The notes: generated by a model from the sequence alone, not told the origin. Counted from the first letter of the stretch, positions 41,961-54,974 are shown. The stretch is 64,000 nucleotides of DNA from Woeseiaceae bacterium (GCA_030065985.1 JASJCM010000004.1:1-64000); one strand, 5' to 3'. Made by a program: numbers and translations.

Positions 41961-43775
41961 ATGACTGACTCTGTGGCCACGCCGGCCGAAGACTACTCGC
42001 ATGACGCCGAGTTCTTGGGCCATCCGAAAGGCCTGTATGTTTGTTTTGCCACTGAGCTCTGGGAGCGGTTCTCGTTCTACGGAATGAAATTCCTGCTGGT
42101 GCTCTATCTCACGAAGTACCACCTGTTTACGGACCAGATGGGTCTCGATGTGCTCGGCGCGTACGCGGGACTTGTTTATGCACTGCCATTGATTGGCGGC
42201 ATGCTGGCCGATCGCTACCTCGGCATGCGCAAGTCGGTCGTCTTTGGCGGCATCTCTCTTTGCCTGGGCCACCTGCTCATGGCGGTCGAAGGCCACGCGG
42301 CCAAGCTCTATCCCGCCGGCACGACACTCGTCGATAACCTGACGCTCGCCTCCGGGGAGGTGCTGGCAGCCGGCACCGTTCTCGCTGAAGACATTACGAT
42401 GAGGGACACGGCGGCACTCAGTGTCTTCTACATGGCGTTGGCACTCATCGTCATGGGTGTTGGTTACCTGAAGCCGAACATTTCGACGATCGTGGGCAAG
42501 CTCTACGCGCCGGAAGATCCACGGCGTGACTCGGGCTTCACGATCTTCTACATGGGCATCAACATTGGTTCGTTCACGGCGACTTTGCTTTGCGGCTGGC
42601 TGGGCGAAACCTACGGCTGGAAATACGGCTTCGGCGCTGCGGGTATCGGCATGGTGATCGGCCTGATCACGTTCCTGCGCGGCCAGAAGCACCTGATGGG
42701 CCACGCCGAGCCGAGCGACCCTGAGAAGCTCACCAAGAAAGTCCTTGGCCCGATCAATGTCGAGTGGTCAATCTACCTGCTGTCGATCCCGGCCCTTGGC
42801 GTGATCTGGTGGCTCGTACAGCACGAGCACGTCGTGCTCGGGTCGCAGAACATCCTGCTCATTGTTGCGATCGTCGGACTGATTCTCTATTCGATGCTCT
42901 ATGACAAGACCAGGCACAACAATACACCGGCATACATCATCGCGGGCGTGGCGGTGCTCGCAGGCGCCTATGCCGTGCTTGTCAACCTCCACTTCCTGCC
43001 AGGCAGCGAGGACATTGCCGAGTACGTTCTCTATGGCTCGGTTCTGCTGATTGTTGGCTTTGTCATCTATGGCTTCCTGACGCACAACTCCCCGGAGTTC
43101 GGACGCACGGTTGTCCTGATGATCCTGATTCTGTCGACGATCGTCTTCTGGGCGCTATTCGAACAGTCCGCCGGCTCGATGACGTTCTATGCGGACCGCG
43201 TGCTGGATCGTCAGCTCGGTGACATCGAGTTCACCGCGGCGCAGTTCGGTTCGCTTAACGCGGGATTCATCATGCTGCTCGCGATCCCGTTTGCGATGCT
43301 CTGGACCTGGATGGCGAAGAAGAATCTCGAACCATCGACACCCGTCAAGTTTGGTCTCGGCATCATCCAGGCCGGTCTCGGCTTCGGCGCCCTGATTCTC
43401 GGCGCACAGTTCCCGGACGAAGCTGGCAAGGTTGCGATGATCTGGTTGGTCCTTGCGTACCTGCTGCACACGACGGGCGAGCTCTGCCTGTCGCCAGTGG
43501 GCTTGTCGGCGGTCACCAAGCTGTCGATCGGTCGCGTCGTCGGCGTCAGCATGGGCACCTGGTTCCTCGCAACAGCGCTGTCCGAAACCGTAGCGACACG
43601 CATTGGGCGCATGGCCGCCATTGACACGCCGACAGGGGAGGTTGTTGACGTTGCAGCCGCACTTGCCCGATACACGGAGCTCTACGAGGTTCTCATGTGG
43701 CTCGGCATCGGCGTCGGCGCGTTCATGATCATTATTTCGCCGATCCTGCGTCGCTGGATGCACGGCATACATTAA
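41961..43775 (+). CDS. POT family proton-dependent oligopeptide transporter
   Basis: This 604-aa MFS protein has the PTR2 signatures ATELWERFSFYGMKFLLVLYL near the N-terminus and FTIFYMGINIGSFTATLLCGWLGE in the middle. The ExxERFxYYG-type motif (ELWERFSFYG) is the proton-coupling site of peptide transporters. About 14 helices are visible, as in bacterial POTs. Substrates are expected to be di- and tripeptides. It is followed 14 bases later by an M2 peptidase gene, then an AbgT transporter. Confidence 0.93.
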   Translation: MTDSVATPAEDYSHDAEFLGHPKGLYVCFATELWERFSFYGMKFLLVLYLTKYHLFTDQMGLDVLGAYAGLVYALPLIGGMLADRYLGMRKSVVFGGISLCLGHLLMAVEGHAAKLYPAGTTLVDNLTLASGEVLAAGTVLAEDITMRDTAALSVFYMALALIVMGVGYLKPNISTIVGKLYAPEDPRRDSGFTIFYMGINIGSFTATLLCGWLGETYGWKYGFGAAGIGMVIGLITFLRGQKHLMGHAEPSDPEKLTKKVLGPINVEWSIYLLSIPALGVIWWLVQHEHVVLGSQNILLIVAIVGLILYSMLYDKTRHNNTPAYIIAGVAVLAGAYAVLVNLHFLPGSEDIAEYVLYGSVLLIVGFVIYGFLTHNSPEFGRTVVLMILILSTIVFWALFEQSAGSMTFYADRVLDRQLGDIEFTAAQFGSLNAGFIMLLAIPFAMLWTWMAKKNLEPSTPVKFGLGIIQAGLGFGALILGAQFPDEAGKVAMIWLVLAYLLHTTGELCLSPVGLSAVTKLSIGRVVGVSMGTWFLATALSETVATRIGRMAAIDTPTGEVVDVAAALARYTELYEVLMWLGIGVGAFMIIISPILRRWMHGIH

Positions 43776-43789
43776 GAACGGAAACACCT

Positions 43790-45619
43790 ATGAAACATTT
43801 CGTGAAACTCTTCGCGAGCGTTACGCTCGCTGTCTTCCTGGCCGCCTGCTCGCAGGACGTCAGCCAGGAGCCCGCCACAGGAGCAGAAGGGGGCCCGACC
43901 GAAACGGCCGACGAGTTTGTCGCCCGTGCTAACGCAGAGCTCAAGGAGCTCGGCCGGGAAATCGGCGCAACCAACTGGGTACGCGCGACCTACATCACCG
44001 AAGACACAGCTATCCTCGCGTCAGCCGCCTCGGAGAAGTACAGCGCATGGCACGGCGAGATGGTCGCACAGGCGCTGCAGTACGAGGGGCAGGAGCTCGA
44101 TCCGAGCACGCGCCGTGCGCTTGAGCTGCTGAAGCTCGGCACGTCGGCACCGGCACCGAATGACGCGGCAAAACGCAAGGAGCTTGCCGAGATCCGCACG
44201 GACATGACCGGAAAGTACGGTGCTGGCAAATACTGTCGTACCGACGATGATTGCATGTCCGGCTCTGAGCTCGAACAGGCGATGCGCGATGCGCGTGACT
44301 ACGACGAGCTGCTCGAGTACTGGGTCGGCTGGCGCGAAGTTGCCGTGCCGATGCGTGAACAGTACGCGCGCTTTGTCGAACTTGCTAATGAAGGCGCGAA
44401 CGAGCTTGGCTACTCCGATCTCGGCGAGATGTGGAAGTCGAATTACGACATGAGCCCGGCTGAATTTGAAGCCGAGTCCGCGAAACTCTGGAAGCAGGTC
44501 AAGCCGCTTTATGACGAGCTGCACTGCCACGTGCGCGCAAAGCTCGGTGACGTTTACGGCGAGGACAAGGTGCCGCAGGACGGCCCGATCCCCGCACACC
44601 TGCTGGGCAACATGTGGGCGCAGCAGTGGAGCGCGCTGTACGATCTCCTGGAGCCATACCCCGGCATTGGCGACATCGACGTCGACTCGACGCTCAAGAC
44701 CAAGAACTTCTCGCCACAGGAGATGACGCGCTCGGCTGAGAACTTCTACGTCTCTCTCGGGATGCCGCGTCTGCCGGATACATTCTGGGAGCGCTCACAG
44801 TTCACGAAGCCACAGGACCGCGAAGTCGTTTGTCACGCCAGCGCGTGGGGCCTCGATGGCGGCAACGACCTGCGCATCAAGATGTGCATCAACCAGACTT
44901 ACGATGACCTGCGCGTCATCTACCACGAGCTTGGTCATAACTATTACCAGGGCGCGTACAAGGATCAGCCGCCACTGTTCCAGAGTGGCGCCCACGGTGG
45001 CTTCCATGAGGCCATCGGCGACACCGTGACGCTGTCGATGACGCCGGGCTACCTCGCAGAAGTTGGGCTCGTGAATACGGCCGAGGACGATGAACGCGCG
45101 ATCATCAATCGTCAGATGCAGATGGCGCTCGACAAGATTGCGTTCCTGCCGTTCGGCAAGCTTGTCGACGAGTGGCGCTGGGGCGTCTACTCGGGCGCAA
45201 TCACGCCGGAGAGCTATAACCAGTCCTGGTGGGACATGCGCCAGAAGTACCAGGGCATCACACCTGCGGTCGAGCGCACCGAGGCGCATTTCGATCCGGG
45301 CGCGAAGTACCACGTTCCGGCGAACGTCTCGTATACGCGCTACTTCCTTGCCCACGTGCTGATGTTCCAGTTCCAGCGCACGTTGTGTGACATCGCAGGA
45401 TATGAAGGTGACCTGCACGCCTGTTCCGTCTTCGGCAGCAAGGATGCGGGTGACAAGTTCTACGCGATGATGGAGGCCGGTGCGAGCCAGCCCTGGCAGG
45501 ACACGCTCGAGGTCATGACCGGCACGCGTGAGATGGACGCGACCGCAATCATTGATTACTTCGCGCCCCTGATGGGGTACCTCAAGGAGCAGAACGCCGA
45601 ACGCAGCTGCGGCTGGTAG
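43790..45619 (+). CDS. M2 family dipeptidyl carboxypeptidase (ACE-like) lipoprotein
   Basis: This 609-aa metallopeptidase has a lipoprotein signal peptide (lipobox LAAC, Cys20). The zinc site is YHELGHNYYQ with the third ligand in FHEAIGD, the pattern of angiotensin-converting-enzyme homologues. It would remove C-terminal dipeptides from peptides outside the inner membrane. The start at 43790 gives the signal peptide; the open frame begins earlier inside the transporter gene. Dipeptides released would be substrates for the POT transporter 14 bases upstream. A terminator follows. Confidence 0.93.
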   Translation: MKHFVKLFASVTLAVFLAACSQDVSQEPATGAEGGPTETADEFVARANAELKELGREIGATNWVRATYITEDTAILASAASEKYSAWHGEMVAQALQYEGQELDPSTRRALELLKLGTSAPAPNDAAKRKELAEIRTDMTGKYGAGKYCRTDDDCMSGSELEQAMRDARDYDELLEYWVGWREVAVPMREQYARFVELANEGANELGYSDLGEMWKSNYDMSPAEFEAESAKLWKQVKPLYDELHCHVRAKLGDVYGEDKVPQDGPIPAHLLGNMWAQQWSALYDLLEPYPGIGDIDVDSTLKTKNFSPQEMTRSAENFYVSLGMPRLPDTFWERSQFTKPQDREVVCHASAWGLDGGNDLRIKMCINQTYDDLRVIYHELGHNYYQGAYKDQPPLFQSGAHGGFHEAIGDTVTLSMTPGYLAEVGLVNTAEDDERAIINRQMQMALDKIAFLPFGKLVDEWRWGVYSGAITPESYNQSWWDMRQKYQGITPAVERTEAHFDPGAKYHVPANVSYTRYFLAHVLMFQFQRTLCDIAGYEGDLHACSVFGSKDAGDKFYAMMEAGASQPWQDTLEVMTGTREMDATAIIDYFAPLMGYLKEQNAERSCGW

Positions 45620-45639
45620 CTTTACCTCTCTTTTGATCG

Positions 45640-45671
45640 AGGGCACGGCGCTGCAGCGTCGTGCCCTTTTT
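45640..45671 (+). terminator. Intrinsic terminator after the M2 peptidase
   Basis: AGGGCACGGCGC pairs with GCGTCGTGCCCT (12 bp with one G-U), loop TGCA, followed by TTTT. It lies 20 bases after the stop codon. Confidence 0.9.
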
Positions 45672-45719
45672 GTTGCGAATTTCAGTAAACTGGCCCCCAA
45701 ACAATAAGAGGGGGACCTC

Positions 45720-47264
<1,545 letters not shown>

Positions 47265-47273
47265 GGGCAACAC

Positions 47274-49667
<2,394 letters not shown>

Positions 49668-49678
49668 CGGGAGACACG

Positions 49679-49768
49679 ATGGCAATCAACATTGCTGTCC
49701 TCGGTCAGATTGTGCACGCGATTACTTTCGTCGCGGCGGTCTGGTACGAGTTTCGTAGGAGCAGGTAA
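49679..49768 (+). CDS. 29-aa single-helix membrane microprotein
   Basis: A GGGAGA site precedes an ATG that opens a 29-codon frame encoding one hydrophobic helix and a basic tail (YEFRRSR). Its stop overlaps the next gene's ATG by one base (TAATG), and the next gene's SD (AGGAG) lies in its last codons. The tight spacing on both sides supports a real gene. No family is recognised. Confidence 0.55.
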   Translation: MAINIAVLGQIVHAITFVAAVWYEFRRSR

Positions 49769-50436
49769 TGCAAGGCACAAAGCTATTGGCGGTGTTGAGC
49801 TGCCTGATGTTTAGCGCAGCAAATGCGGAAGACTTTGTTTGTCCCGACGACCAGTCCAAGGCGCTTGACCGGGAGCGCTGGAAGATCGATTACGAGTCCG
49901 GAGACAGGGCGTCAGTCGATCTGGCCATCGATGCTCTGCTGGATCTGGCGTCCAGAGCGAATCGGCCAGAAGATCGATTTGCGTTCCAGCGCGCCTGCGA
50001 CGACATCGCAGAGGTACTTCTTGTCGAGGGCCTCGTCGAGGAAAAAGCGGCCAGCCTAGCCGGCTGTCCTGAAGGCACTGTCGACGACGTTGCGCAACGA
50101 CGCGAAAAACGCAAGCAGGTTTACGGCGAAGATCCGCTCCTTCCCATAGTGCGTGTGTCACCTCGCTGGCCAGGCAAAGCGCTTAAAGAGGGGCTGAGCG
50201 GTGAGGTTGTCTTTGAGTTCACGGTGACGAAAAAGGGTGAAATCAAGGAGCCGGTTGTCGTCGAAAGCACGAATGACATATTCGTAAAGAACGCAATGCG
50301 TGCGCTGAAGATGTTCAAGTACAAGCCACGCGAGGAAAACGGTAAGCCTGTCGAAGTCCAAGGTATAAGAGACCGCATCGTCTTCAACTACGAGAAGAAG
50401 CTCCTCGACGAGAAGCTGTGGGACTGCCCGCGCTAG
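49768..50436 (+). CDS. Exported protein with TonB C-terminal domain
   Basis: This 222-aa protein has a signal peptide (to about residue 20) and a C-terminal TonB-like domain (about 125-215): RVSPRWPGKALKEGLSGEVVFEFTV then GEIKEPVVVES and AMRALKMFKYKPREENGKPV. It has no N-terminal anchor beyond the signal and no Pro-rich spacer, so it is not a standard energy-transducing TonB. Two cysteines near the new N-terminus (FVCPDDQ) and in the middle could pair. It starts on a TAATG overlap with the microprotein gene. Confidence 0.8.
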   Translation: MQGTKLLAVLSCLMFSAANAEDFVCPDDQSKALDRERWKIDYESGDRASVDLAIDALLDLASRANRPEDRFAFQRACDDIAEVLLVEGLVEEKAASLAGCPEGTVDDVAQRREKRKQVYGEDPLLPIVRVSPRWPGKALKEGLSGEVVFEFTVTKKGEIKEPVVVESTNDIFVKNAMRALKMFKYKPREENGKPVEVQGIRDRIVFNYEKKLLDEKLWDCPR

Positions 50437-50443
50437 CTAAATC

Positions 50444-50596
50444 ATGTTGGCGCTTGCGGCATTTCTTATTTCTGTTATCGCGCTCGCGCACTCGTGCCTC
50501 GGCGAGCGTTACATCCTGATTCGGCTGTTTCGTCAACCGTTGCCGAAGCTGTTCGGTAGCGACGAGTTCACGAAACGCACGCTGCGGTTTGCCTGA
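50444..50596 (+). pseudogene. Truncated small membrane protein (50 aa), possibly a gene remnant
   Basis: An ATG seven bases after the previous stop opens a 50-codon frame. The product has an N-terminal helix (MLALAAFLISVIALAHS) followed by CLGERYILIRLFRQPLPKLFG and ends KRTLRFA. From memory this resembles the first half of a small membrane protein family of about 110-120 aa in which a Trp follows RFA; here the codon is TGA. The downstream DNA does not continue the protein. It may be a remnant or a shortened functional protein. Confidence 0.45.
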
Positions 50597-50614
50597 GCTT
50601 CCGGCAAAGTCCGT

Positions 50615-51469
50615 CTAATCCCCGATACAGGCGCCTGCGTAGGCCTTCGTCACGCTCGCGTTCTCGAGCTGGCACTCGTTATCGTAAGTGACTCCGTCCA
50701 TGCCGCAGACAGGTGAGTAATCGTCCGGGCAGTTGCGGCCGAGGTTCTCACACACGCCTGCGTAATCAATGCGGATCCCGCGGCGTTCGGCATGGCAGGC
50801 GTTGGAATAGGTCATGCCGTCCGAACCGCAGACGGGTACAAACAGGATCGGGCAGGGGCGAAGGTTACAGGCGCCCTCGGTGAAGGTCTGCACTTCAGCT
50901 TTGTCGGCGAAGCAGGCGTTATCGTAGGTCGTGCCGTCGTCGCCGCAGACCGGTGCATAGACCTTCGGGCAGTTGTCGAAGTCGCAGGTGCCTTTGCGCT
51001 GTACGGGCACGCGATCGACGGCAGCCTCGCAACGATTGATGAAGGTACGGCCGTTCATGCCACAAACCGGGTCATAAACGCTTGGGCAACCGTTGGGAGT
51101 ACAGGCGCCGAGTCCGGCGATCTCGACATTCGACTTGGTGGCGAAACACTCGTTGATATACGTGTTGCGATCCATGCCGCAAACCGGGTCGAAGGTCTCT
51201 GGACAATCCACCTCGTCTCCGGGGCAACGACCTTCGGAAGCCGCTGTTGTGCCTGCGGCGCGCGCCACGCATTCGTTGCTATAGGTGTTCCCGTCCTCAC
51301 CGCACACCGGGGCGTATTCCTGAGTGCAGGCGATCTCATCTGCCTGGGCAAGCTGTATGGGCACAGCGCTCGCGGGGAAGATTGACTGCAAATCAACCTC
51401 AGCGGCAAACGCTGCCGGTGCGAACAGGATCGACGCGAACAAGGCGACCAGGGTGTGTTTCGGTTTCAT
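50615..51469 (-). CDS. Exported protein with six Kazal-type inhibitor domains
   Basis: This 284-aa protein (from the chosen ATG) has a signal peptide (to about residue 22) and then six consecutive Kazal domains of about 36-40 residues. Each shows the pattern C...PVCGxDGxTYxNxC...C, e.g. EYAPVCGEDGNTYSNEC and DYSPVCGMDGVTYDNEC. Kazal domains inhibit serine proteases through a reactive loop near the second cysteine. The disulfides require an oxidising compartment. Loops differ among the six domains, which suggests several targets. An ATG at 51481 four codons upstream is a possible start. An adjacent pseudogene lies upstream on the same strand. Confidence 0.92.
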   Translation of the reverse strand: MKPKHTLVALFASILFAPAAFAAEVDLQSIFPASAVPIQLAQADEIACTQEYAPVCGEDGNTYSNECVARAAGTTAASEGRCPGDEVDCPETFDPVCGMDRNTYINECFATKSNVEIAGLGACTPNGCPSVYDPVCGMNGRTFINRCEAAVDRVPVQRKGTCDFDNCPKVYAPVCGDDGTTYDNACFADKAEVQTFTEGACNLRPCPILFVPVCGSDGMTYSNACHAERRGIRIDYAGVCENLGRNCPDDYSPVCGMDGVTYDNECQLENASVTKAYAGACIGD

Positions 51470-51519
51470 GAGCTGCGACATATCTTCTTTAAGCTTAGAG
51501 CGCACAACCGGCGGCGGGT

Positions 51520-51785
51520 TCAACGGGCGGCGCCCCAGAAGTTGTAACACAGTGCCTTGATGCCGGGAATATACATGCGGTTATCGTCTTCGATGGTAAA
51601 TCCGCCCGGCTTCAGAACGCGTCGCATGCCTTGCAGTGCGGCAGGTTCAGACCGCTGCCGAAACCGATCTCAAGAACGTCGCCGTACGCGCGTGGCACAA
51701 TCTTCTCGTGCTGCTTGCGTGCGGCCTTCCCGCTGCAAGCCACATTGATGAGGCCGGGCAGAATACGCTCTTCGTAGAAGCTCAT
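51520..51785 (-). pseudogene. SAM-dependent methyltransferase remnant with internal deletions
   Basis: The 5' part encodes MSFYEERILPGLINVACSGK and continues to the SAM motif VLEIGFGSGLNLPH, the N-terminus of a small class I methyltransferase family of about 200 aa. After 57 codons the frame stops (TGA at 51612-51614). Overlapping in another frame are ALQGMRRVLKPGG joined directly to GGFTIEDDNRMYIPG and a C-terminal YNFWGAAR, normally far apart in these enzymes. About two thirds of the gene is gone through at least two deletions. The start overlaps the upstream deacetylase stop (ATGA), so it was once in that operon. Confidence 0.85.
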
Positions 51786-52504
51786 TTCACGAGTTCGCTG
51801 ACGCGAACCAGCTTGAATCCCTCTTCAGCCAGGCGCGGTAGCTCTTTCTCCAGCAGCTCGAGCGTCGCCGGGTACGGATGTCCGATGCCGATCGCGTAGC
51901 CGCGTTTGCGCGCAATCTCCTTGAGGCGCTCGAACTCGCGCGCAATCGCCCCCGGGTCCTTGTCCGGGTCCAGGAATATGTCCCGCCTGACAGCATCGAC
52001 GCCGTTTTCCTCGGCGATCTGCATCGCGACACTCTGGTGCGTCGTGAAACTATCGATAAAGAACAGCTGTTCGCGTGCCGCGATCTCCTGCATCAGCCAG
52101 GCCATGTGCCCCGGGTGCCGTGTGAGCAACGAACCCCGGTGACTGTTGATGCCAACCACATGCGGAACGGCCTCCAGTGCCTGCTGAAACGTGTCGCCGA
52201 CGCGGGCGCGGCTCATGTCCAGCACAATCTCGGCCGGCTCGGCCCGGTCGTCGTCATCGTAGGCCTGCAGCGGCAGATGCAAGAGCACTTCCTTGCCATT
52301 GGCGTGGGCCTGTTGGGCGAGCGTACGAGCGCGGGGCGCGCTTGGCAGGACCGACATCGCGACGGGGCCCGGGAGACTGATCGCGCGCTTGCCATTGGCA
52401 AGGTGGTAACCGAGATCGTCGATGATGATCGCAACACGCGGCACTTCAGCGAGCGCGGTCGCCGAGAAAAACAGCAGGATCAGTGCCGACAGACGGCGGA
52501 GCAT
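51782..52504 (-). CDS. yibQ: Divergent polysaccharide deacetylase family protein (YibQ)
   Basis: This 240-aa protein has a signal peptide (to about residue 19) and the family blocks VPRVAIIIDDLGYHLANGKR, GPVAMSVLPSAPRA, EVLLHLPLQAY and GINSHRGSLLTRH. It belongs to the divergent polysaccharide deacetylase group; the activity is not established. As in E. coli it lies next to envC, here with ctpA in between. Its ATG overlaps the ctpA stop by one base (TAATG). It once preceded a methyltransferase gene that is now broken. Confidence 0.92.
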   Translation of the reverse strand: MLRRLSALILLFFSATALAEVPRVAIIIDDLGYHLANGKRAISLPGPVAMSVLPSAPRARTLAQQAHANGKEVLLHLPLQAYDDDDRAEPAEIVLDMSRARVGDTFQQALEAVPHVVGINSHRGSLLTRHPGHMAWLMQEIAAREQLFFIDSFTTHQSVAMQIAEENGVDAVRRDIFLDPDKDPGAIAREFERLKEIARKRGYAIGIGHPYPATLELLEKELPRLAEEGFKLVRVSELVK

Positions 52505-53724
52505 TAACGCGCGTCGCTGTGCATCACCGGACGGGCGTCGAGGTGCTCGATGGCTTCGGCTAGCTGCATGTCTGACTCGCGATCGAGCATGCCGGTCAGG
52601 CTGAGATCCGGAAAGCCCGGCGTATCGTCGACGTAGACGTCGGGTGTGATACCCACATCCTGGATCGAGTCGCCAGATGGCGTGAAGTAGCGAGAGGTCG
52701 TCAGCTTGATGGCGCGGCCCTTGGACAAGGGGACGACGGTCTGCACGAGGCCCTTGCCGAAGGTTTCGGTGCCGACGACGAGCGCTCGATTATGGTCCTG
52801 GAGCGCGCCGGCGACGATTTCGGATGCGGATGCCGAGCCACCATTGACAATGACAACCATCGCAGCGCCATCAAGGATGTCGCCGCGGTGCGCCGACCGT
52901 GTGAAGCGTGAATCGAGCGAACGGCCATCAGCCGAGACGATAACGCCCGAGTCGAGGAACAGGTCGGAAACGTCGACAGCCGAGTCGAGCACGCCGCCCG
53001 GGTTATTGCGCAGATCGAGCACGAGGCCCTCGAGCATACCGCCGTTCGCTTCCTGCAGGTCGTCGACCGCGCGGCCAAGCTCTCGCGCCGTGTTCTCGCT
53101 GAACTGGCTGACACGGATATATCCGTAGGCCGGCGCGAGTATCTCCTTATGCACGCTCGCCATGCGAATAATCTGCCGTCGCATCGTGTGATCGATAACT
53201 TCTTCGCCGCGCAGCACGGTTACGGTTACTTTGGAACCGGCGTACCCACGCAGGCGACCAATCGTTTCCTGGAGATTGTCGGCTTCGACTGAAACACCAT
53301 CGACCTGGATGATGCGGTCGCCGGCCCTCAAACCGGAACGAGCCGCGGGGGAGCCGGCAATCGGCGTTACGACAGTGACGTTGCCATCGACCTCGTCGAC
53401 CTCGATGCCGATGCCCGTGTAGCTGCCTGTCGTGCTGATGCGGATGTCGCGGTATTCACCCGCGTCAAGATACTGCGAGTGCGCGTCGAGATCGCTGACC
53501 ATGCCGCGAATGGCGCTTTCGAGCAGCTCCGCATCGTCGAGCGGTTCGACGTAGTCACGTTTAACCCGCTCCAGCACCTCGGCAAACAGCCGCGCCTGCT
53601 CCCAGGCCATCTCTTCCTTGGTGGGCGCGCTGCCAGCCTGGATCAGGCCGCCGGCGAAGGACAGGCTCAAGCCCATCACGACGCCGATCACGACGACCAA
53701 AACTGCACGAACTTTCAACGACAT
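52504..53724 (-). CDS. ctpA: S41 family C-terminal processing peptidase
   Basis: This 406-aa periplasmic protease has an N-terminal signal or anchor helix, a PDZ domain (about 90-170; TGIGIEVDEVDGNVTVVTPI) and the catalytic region with the Ser in VNGGSASASEIVAGAL and the Lys in GTETFGKGLVQ. CtpA-type enzymes clip the C-termini of periplasmic proteins, including cell-wall hydrolases. It lies between envC and yibQ, so regulation of murein hydrolysis is a reasonable shared theme. Confidence 0.95.
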   Translation of the reverse strand: MSLKVRAVLVVVIGVVMGLSLSFAGGLIQAGSAPTKEEMAWEQARLFAEVLERVKRDYVEPLDDAELLESAIRGMVSDLDAHSQYLDAGEYRDIRISTTGSYTGIGIEVDEVDGNVTVVTPIAGSPAARSGLRAGDRIIQVDGVSVEADNLQETIGRLRGYAGSKVTVTVLRGEEVIDHTMRRQIIRMASVHKEILAPAYGYIRVSQFSENTARELGRAVDDLQEANGGMLEGLVLDLRNNPGGVLDSAVDVSDLFLDSGVIVSADGRSLDSRFTRSAHRGDILDGAAMVVIVNGGSASASEIVAGALQDHNRALVVGTETFGKGLVQTVVPLSKGRAIKLTTSRYFTPSGDSIQDVGITPDVYVDDTPGFPDLSLTGMLDRESDMQLAEAIEHLDARPVMHSDAR

Positions 53725-53816
53725 ACGGTCTTCCGAATTGCGATCGACGACCTTAGCACAGCGAGCGGCAATATTGTGAGCAACAGGTCAATAACAGCAT
53801 ATTTACTCACCGCAAT

Positions 53817-54974
53817 TTAGCTACCAGGCCGCTTTGTCACCCACCTCCGCGGGTTCTCGGGTTTGGTACCCCGCCTGAGCTCGAAGTACAGCGAGGCCTG
53901 AGACTGGCCGCCGCTATCGCCGACGGTCGCGATGACATCGCCTGGCGCGACCCAGTCACCGGTAGTCTTGAGAATCGTTTCGTTGTAGCCGTACAGCGTC
54001 ATGTAGCCCTCGCCGTGATCGACGATCACGAGCAGCCCCATGCCGGCAAGCCAGTCTGCAAACGCCACGCGACCATGATAGACGGCGCGAACCTCTCGGC
54101 CTCGGGGCGCCGCGAGCACAACGCCATTCCACTTGATGCGAGTACCGAAACGCGGCTGACCGAAGTCGTGCACGAGCGTGCCGGCGACGGGCCATGTCAG
54201 CTTGCCGCGGTGCGAACTAAAGGGCTGCTCGGAGGTAATCGGGTAGTCAGACAGGATGCTCGTCAGTTCGGCGATCAGTCTCGTCAGGTCCTGCTCCTGT
54301 GCAGCAAGCCGTTCCACTTCCTTGCCTTCGTCGGCAATCTTACGGCGCAGCTCCGCAAGCAGCGACTTGCGGTTTTCCTGCGTTGTGTTGAGCTTGCTTA
54401 GTTCGTCATAACGCTCCTGCACGAGCGCGGCCAGGCGCGCCTCCTCGGCAGCGATCTGCGACACGAGTTCGTCGAGCTTGCGGATTTGCTCGATGACCGC
54501 TTCGATGTTCTCGGCGCGATAGTCGTTCAGATACCGGTAGTACGCCATGAGGCGCCCCAGCGTTGCCGGGTCTCGCTGATTAAGCAGGAGCTTGACGCGC
54601 TCCTGGTTGCCGCTCATGTACGCGGTACGCACCTGTGCGGCCAACGCCTCGGATTCGCTGTCGAGATGGGCCTGTCTCTCAGCGAGCTCCGTTTCGAGAC
54701 CGGCCTTCTTCCTGGTCGTGTACTGATGCTCGCGCTCGATCACCTTGAGTCGGGAACGCTGCTCGGCGATTGCAACGTCGAGGTCCTGGAGCTCGGCCGT
54801 CAGGCGATCCCGCTCCTCGGCCGCCCGGTCCATGCTGCGCTTCAGGTCCGAAATGCGCTCGCGGACCTCCTCGAGTTCGCGCTCCTTGACCCGCGCGAGC
54901 TCGCCGTGTTCGTCCTGGGCAAAAGCGCCCAGGGCCGGCAGCAGCAGGGCGAGGATCAGGTAACGGGACAGCAT
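53817..54974 (-). CDS. envC: Murein hydrolase activator EnvC
   Basis: This 385-aa protein has a signal peptide (to about residue 19), a long coiled coil (about 25-240, rich in E, R, L and Q) and a C-terminal LytM (M23) domain. The LytM fold blocks are present (GTLVHDFGQPRFGTRIKWNG, GRVAFADWLAGMGLLVIVDHG), but the final HxH is changed to YFELRRG, so zinc binding and peptidase activity are probably lost. This matches EnvC, which activates amidases at the septum. It is divergent from the rhodanese gene. Confidence 0.93.
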   Translation of the reverse strand: MLSRYLILALLLPALGAFAQDEHGELARVKERELEEVRERISDLKRSMDRAAEERDRLTAELQDLDVAIAEQRSRLKVIEREHQYTTRKKAGLETELAERQAHLDSESEALAAQVRTAYMSGNQERVKLLLNQRDPATLGRLMAYYRYLNDYRAENIEAVIEQIRKLDELVSQIAAEEARLAALVQERYDELSKLNTTQENRKSLLAELRRKIADEGKEVERLAAQEQDLTRLIAELTSILSDYPITSEQPFSSHRGKLTWPVAGTLVHDFGQPRFGTRIKWNGVVLAAPRGREVRAVYHGRVAFADWLAGMGLLVIVDHGEGYMTLYGYNETILKTTGDWVAPGDVIATVGDSGGQSQASLYFELRRGTKPENPRRWVTKRPGS

